Assembly (NCBI GenBank): GCA_030697975.1
Contig: JAUYOQ010000329.1
Location: 1-14,240 of the forward strand
Source: Nitrosopumilaceae archaeon
GTDB lineage: Archaea; Thermoproteota; Nitrososphaeria; Nitrososphaerales; Nitrosopumilaceae
Direction: 5' to 3'
Length of the DNA: 14,240 bases
Part shown: positions 11,976 to 14,240 of the stretch, piece after piece
Numbering within the stretch: the stretch's first letter is position 1
Layout of the letters: every line of letters begins with the position of its first letter
Notes under the pieces: generated by a model
The model's input: the letters and a program-made list of their open reading frames with translations, nothing else
Told to the model about the DNA's origin: nothing
Database searches by the model: none
Translations under genes and position numbers: made by a program

Positions 11976-12257
11976 ATGGTAGTGTATAGATCCAGTATGC
12001 AAATTGTAGCTGACCTACTGACTGCAACAGACCAATGTGGTCAAGAGGGAATAAAGACAACAACACTGCTTACAAAAGCAAACCTTTCGCACTCTAGACT
12101 AGCAAAGTTTGTCGAAAATCTAACAGGTGCTGGTCTAATAAACAAAATAGAGTTTGATGGAAAAAATGTATTTGTAATCACTCCTAGAGGCAGACAATAT
12201 CTAGAGTCATACAAGCAGTTTTCTGATATAGCAGAAACTTTTGGATTAGAGATTTAA
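11976..12257 (+). CDS. Winged-helix DNA-binding protein, 93 residues
   Basis: This is a paralogue of the 98-residue protein at 4831-5127. It has the same plan: an N-terminal helix (SSMQIVADLLTA), a helix-turn-helix at about 28-56 (TTTLLTKANLSHSRLAKFV then ENLTGAGLI), a beta wing with FVITPRG, and a C-terminal helix (RQYLESYKQFSDIAETFGL). Proteins like this act as transcription regulators, probably as dimers. ATG 11976 is supported by the TATA box 26.5 nt upstream; GAGGGG at 11962-11967 is a weak Shine-Dalgarno possibility. The stop is 4 bp from the stop of the convergent small membrane protein gene. Targets are unknown; the divergent gene at 11304-11891 is the nearest candidate. Confidence 0.85.
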   Translation: MVVYRSSMQIVADLLTATDQCGQEGIKTTTLLTKANLSHSRLAKFVENLTGAGLINKIEFDGKNVFVITPRGRQYLESYKQFSDIAETFGLEI

Positions 12258-12261
12258 AAAA

Positions 12262-12453
12262 TTACTTTTTTGATTTACGGCTTTTGTTTAGGTCTTTTCG
12301 TGCCTTTCTATCCTTCATTGCGCTATAGATTATTACAAAAACTGCTCCTCCAAGCATCGTATAAAACATCACAACAACAGGCGGATCTCTTGTTATTGCT
12401 ATACCCATTCCTGCGATCAAAAACATCAAGACCAATATCAGGTACTTGTCCAT
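12262..12453 (-). CDS. Small two-helix membrane protein, 63 residues
   Basis: Two hydrophobic helices (about residues 4-20 and 27-44) are joined by a short polar turn with TRDPP and followed by a strongly basic tail (KDRKARKDLNKSRKSKK), which should face the cytoplasm. I know no function. It resembles its divergent neighbour at 12505-12672: both are helix, D-P turn, helix with G-x-IIY at its end, then a Lys/Arg tail. They may be paralogues. ATG 12453 is 25.5 nt from the centre of a palindromic ATATAT box shared with that gene. The protein could anchor or recruit a nucleic acid or an acidic partner through its tail, which is inference. Confidence 0.75.
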   Translation of the reverse strand: MDKYLILVLMFLIAGMGIAITRDPPVVVMFYTMLGGAVFVIIYSAMKDRKARKDLNKSRKSKK

Positions 12454-12475
12454 GTAAGAGTAAGATCACAAAATA

Positions 12476-12481
12476 ATATAT
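12476..12481. promoter_or_regulatory. Shared palindromic TATA box for two divergent small genes
   Basis: ATATAT is centred at 12478.5, 25.5 nt from ATG 12453 on the minus strand and 26.5 nt from ATG 12505 on the plus strand. The flanks read AAAATA on one side and CTTTTT on the other. No second AT-rich box exists in the 51-bp gap at a suitable distance, so one TBP site probably serves both directions. Confidence 0.6.
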
Positions 12482-12504
12482 CTTTTTGAAATGGTTGAAT
12501 GGAA

Positions 12505-12672
12505 ATGTCAAAAATACTTGAATTGATTGGTTTTGGGTTGATCGGAGGAACGATTTATGCCTTTTTAGGATTGATCCCACAAAAGGATCCTTTGGGATGG
12601 CCAGTCTTTTGGAGCTGTGCTGCTGGCGCATTGGCAATTATCATTTATCGCAAAAAAAAGCGAAAAAAGTAG
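12505..12672 (+). CDS. Small two-helix membrane protein, 55 residues
   Basis: From ATG 12505 to TAG 12670-12672 the frame encodes MSKILELIGFGLIGGTIYAF, a polar turn with PQKDPLG, a second helix ending AGALAIIIY and a tail of RKKKRKK. It has no recognisable family. Topology, size, the D-P turn, the IIY end of the second helix and the basic tail match the divergent 63-residue protein at 12262-12453, suggesting duplication. Support for the start comes from the shared ATATAT box 26.5 nt upstream; an ATG at 12491 is out of frame and soon stops. The codon pattern and hydrophobic profile make it a convincing gene despite its length. Confidence 0.75.
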   Translation: MSKILELIGFGLIGGTIYAFLGLIPQKDPLGWPVFWSCAAGALAIIIYRKKKRKK

Positions 12673-12773
12673 CGCGATTATTTTCTGTTTAAATTATTTC
12701 TTTGATTTTGTTGATCAAGTTTTGCTCAACCGGCAGATCTATAAAGGAGACTTTTGGGTATTAACGAGGGCAT

Positions 12774-12854
12774 ATGAACGAGGCAGGATATTGGTGGAAA
12801 GGACTAGGAAAAAAACTTGAAGTCGACATAGAGACCCTTGTTGATAATAACTAG
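12774..12854 (+). CDS. Possible 26-residue microprotein
   Basis: In the 208-bp gap before tRNA-Thr, ATG 12774 opens a frame reading MNEAGYWWKGLGKKLEVDI and ending at TAG 12852-12854. GAGGG (12766-12770) lies 3 nt before the ATG, and CTATAAAG (12739-12746) is about 31 nt upstream, a little far for a leaderless start. The aromatic YWWKGLGKK segment looks non-random, but such short frames arise by chance. The rest of the gap is AT-rich and shows nothing else. Confidence 0.35.
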   Translation: MNEAGYWWKGLGKKLEVDIETLVDNN

Positions 12855-12880
12855 ATTTTTAATTTTACAATTTTTGATAA

Positions 12881-12954
12881 AGCCTCGAACGGGAGTTGAA
12901 CCCGTGGCCTAACGCTTACGGGGCGTTCGCTCTGCCAGGCTGAGCTATCGAGGC
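12881..12954 (-). tRNA. tRNA-Thr (CGT), with C33
   Basis: The minus strand folds as a complete 74-nt tRNA: acceptor GCCTCGA with TCGAGGC, D stem GCTC/GAGC, anticodon stem AACGC/GCGTT, T stem ACGGG/CCCGT around TTCAACT, discriminator T. CCA is not encoded. The anticodon loop reads CCCGTAA, placing CGT at 34-36 (threonine codon ACG). Position 33 is C, where U is nearly universal. All stems are perfect, so the gene looks functional. It shares a palindromic TATA box with the divergent mutase gene. Confidence 0.88.
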
Positions 12955-12975
12955 ACGCATCGGTTCCTATTAGAG

Positions 12976-12983
12976 TTTATAAA
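12976..12983. promoter_or_regulatory. Shared palindromic TATA box for tRNA-Thr and the mutase gene
   Basis: TTTATAAA is a perfect palindrome centred at 12979.5, 25.5 nt from the 5' base of tRNA-Thr (12954) and 26.5 nt from GTG 13006. The geometry is identical to the ATATAT box at 12476-12481. If both use one TBP site, a tRNA and an mRNA are driven from the same box. Confidence 0.65.
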
Positions 12984-13005
12984 AAGCCTTTCTGGTTTGG
13001 TTTCA

Positions 13006-14240
13006 GTGAAAATATCAATCTCCGGTATTAGGGGAATTTTTGGAAACGATTTTACGCAAAAAGATGTTTTGAAATTCTGCAATAGCTTTTCTACGCTTGT
13101 AAAATCCAAAAAATGTGTAATTGGTACAGATACAAGGCCATCTTGTCACATAATAAAAGAGACAGCAGCTGCAGCGTTAATGCAGTGTGGCATTGATGTT
13201 TTTAACTTGGGAATGGTGCCAACACCTGTTGTATTTAGAGAGTCAAGAAAGTATGGCGCAGGAATCGTTGTAACGTCGTCTCACAATCCTCTAGAATGGA
13301 ATGGTCTCAAGTTTATTGTTGGTGGAAGAGGAATAAATGAAGACGAGTTGGCAACTGTTGTAAATGAACAAGTTACTTCTAAAACAAAAATTGGATCTGA
13401 AACTTTGATTGGTTCTAGCTATGTCGATGACGCAGCTGAATTAATTGGCAAGATAGATGGCAATCCAAAAACAACAGTAGACATTGGAGGAGGGGCTGCA
13501 AAAGATGTTGCCCCATCGCTGTTAAAAAAATTAGGCTGTAATGTAAAAATCATAAATGAAAACATTGGCAATTCTACGCGTGGCCCAGACCCAACTACAG
13601 ACAATCTAAAGGACCTAATAGCAAATACAGGCAGCAAAGACATTGGGTTTGCCTTTGACTTGGATGCAGACAGGCTGGTTGTTGTTTATGGTGGAAAAAA
13701 ACAGTCCTCTGATGTAACTTTGGGCCTTGGGGTTGCAAAGGCACTAGAACTTGGATACAAAAAATTTGTTTTTAGTATAGACACCAGTATTTCAGTTGAA
13801 AAATTCGTCACACAGAATGGAGGAACCGTTCAAAGATCAAAGGTAGGAGAAGCAAACGTGATTGAACTGATGCTAAAAACAAAAGCACAGGCAGGTGGTG
13901 AAGGCAGCAGTGCAGGTTTTATTTTGCCAGAGTTTAATTTTTGTAGAGACGGGGTGCTAACTAGTGGTTTGGTTGCATCGATGCTTGGAACTGCGACCTT
14001 TAATGACATTCTAAAGTTCATGTCAAACTACTATCAAAGCAGAGACAAAATCACTATCAGTTCAGATTTACGTGATAAGACTGTAGCAAAACTCTATGAA
14101 AACATGAAAGGAAAGTATAGTGAAATCATTACGATTGATGGAGTCAAAGCAATAGTGAATGAGGACAGCTGGGTTTTGGTAAGAAAATCAAACACAGAAG
14201 ATATAATCAGAATTTCATCAGAATCAAACAGTTTTGAAAA
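13006..14240 (+). CDS. glmM: Phosphoglucosamine/phosphomannomutase, 3' end cut by window
   Basis: An open frame from GTG 13006 runs past the window end, giving 411 codons of an expected 440-460. It is an alpha-D-phosphohexomutase, which moves phosphate between C6 and C1 of a hexose for UDP-GlcNAc or GDP-mannose synthesis. It begins KISISGIRGIFG and has the phosphoserine loop VTSSHNP (S92), the Mg loop DLDADR (218-223), the sugar loop GGEGSSAG (297-304), where archaeal relatives usually have GGEGNGG, and the start of the phosphate-binding domain (IIRISSES). The TATA box TTTATAAA is centred 26.5 nt upstream. Whether the substrate is GlcN-P or Man-P cannot be decided here, so the symbol is provisional. 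Confidence 0.88.
   Translation, partial: MKISISGIRGIFGNDFTQKDVLKFCNSFSTLVKSKKCVIGTDTRPSCHIIKETAAAALMQCGIDVFNLGMVPTPVVFRESRKYGAGIVVTSSHNPLEWNGLKFIVGGRGINEDELATVVNEQVTSKTKIGSETLIGSSYVDDAAELIGKIDGNPKTTVDIGGGAAKDVAPSLLKKLGCNVKIINENIGNSTRGPDPTTDNLKDLIANTGSKDIGFAFDLDADRLVVVYGGKKQSSDVTLGLGVAKALELGYKKFVFSIDTSISVEKFVTQNGGTVQRSKVGEANVIELMLKTKAQAGGEGSSAGFILPEFNFCRDGVLTSGLVASMLGTATFNDILKFMSNYYQSRDKITISSDLRDKTVAKLYENMKGKYSEIITIDGVKAIVNEDSWVLVRKSNTEDIIRISSESNSFE

Noticed and set aside
12323..12637. 104-codon minus-strand frame
   Set aside because: It would span both small membrane protein genes and their shared promoter. Its composition is that of a shadow frame.
12617..12820. 67-codon plus-strand frame starting inside the 55-residue membrane protein gene
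   Set aside because: It overlaps a better-supported gene out of frame, and its product shows no coherent domain or helix pattern.
13419..14021. Two minus-strand frames inside the mutase gene
   Set aside because: They are antisense to a well-conserved phosphohexomutase with all its loops visible on the plus strand.
1..14240. CRISPR array, insertion sequence or transposase
   Set aside because: No regularly spaced repeats, terminal inverted repeats with a transposase, or recombinase motifs were seen on either strand.

Overview
The window looks like a chromosomal segment of an ammonia-oxidising-type archaeon (Thaumarchaeota/Nitrososphaerota, Nitrosopumilus-like). The reasons are an AT-rich sequence, an archaeal histone, ribosomal protein eS17, a short archaeal-type adenylosuccinate synthetase, KEOPS and THUMP tRNA-modification proteins, and tRNAs without encoded CCA. 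Starts are often TTG or GTG, with a TATA-like box centred about 24-27 nt upstream and almost no Shine-Dalgarno sites, which suggests mostly leaderless transcripts. The lineage is inferred from this style, not from a database search.

Layout. 1-2942: the C-terminus of a cis-prenyltransferase (uppS), a Nudix hydrolase, then on the minus strand pyrF, an unrecognised gene and purA. 3022-5192: mostly small thaumarchaeal-type genes, namely a helical protein, a YggX-like iron-trafficking protein with an added Cys cluster, a zinc ribbon, a seven-helix membrane protein, a winged-helix regulator and a very acidic 22-residue ORF. 5232-7905: a translation and RNA-modification neighbourhood with a YjbQ-family protein, tsaC (t6A synthesis), a THUMP protein overlapping tsaC, a fusion of a MoaD/ThiS-type ubiquitin-like domain to the KEOPS subunit Cgi121, and eS17. 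7937-9127: TatD nuclease, histone, tRNA-Cys(GCA). 9213-11891: an AIPR-family (abortive-infection) protein with an Mrr-like N-terminal region and a 9-bp inverted repeat around its promoter, a structured intergenic element, and two proteins with Cys/His metal-site motifs. 11976-12854: a second winged-helix paralogue, a divergent pair of two-helix membrane proteins and a possible 26-residue ORF. 12881-14240: tRNA-Thr(CGT) divergent from a phosphoglucosamine/phosphomannomutase that runs off the window.

The points most worth following are: (1) the ubiquitin-like-GG-Cgi121 fusion close to tsaC and a THUMP gene, which links a ubiquitin-fold tag to KEOPS; (2) two divergent promoters 500 bp apart with identical geometry, each with one palindromic TATA box 25.5 and 26.5 nt from the two starts; (3) the AIPR gene with its candidate operator; (4) an RNA-like element at 10975-11040 with mutually exclusive stems and an SD-led 12-codon ORF; (5) the acidic microprotein with its own well-placed TATA box. 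No CRISPR array, insertion sequence, transposase or integrase is visible.
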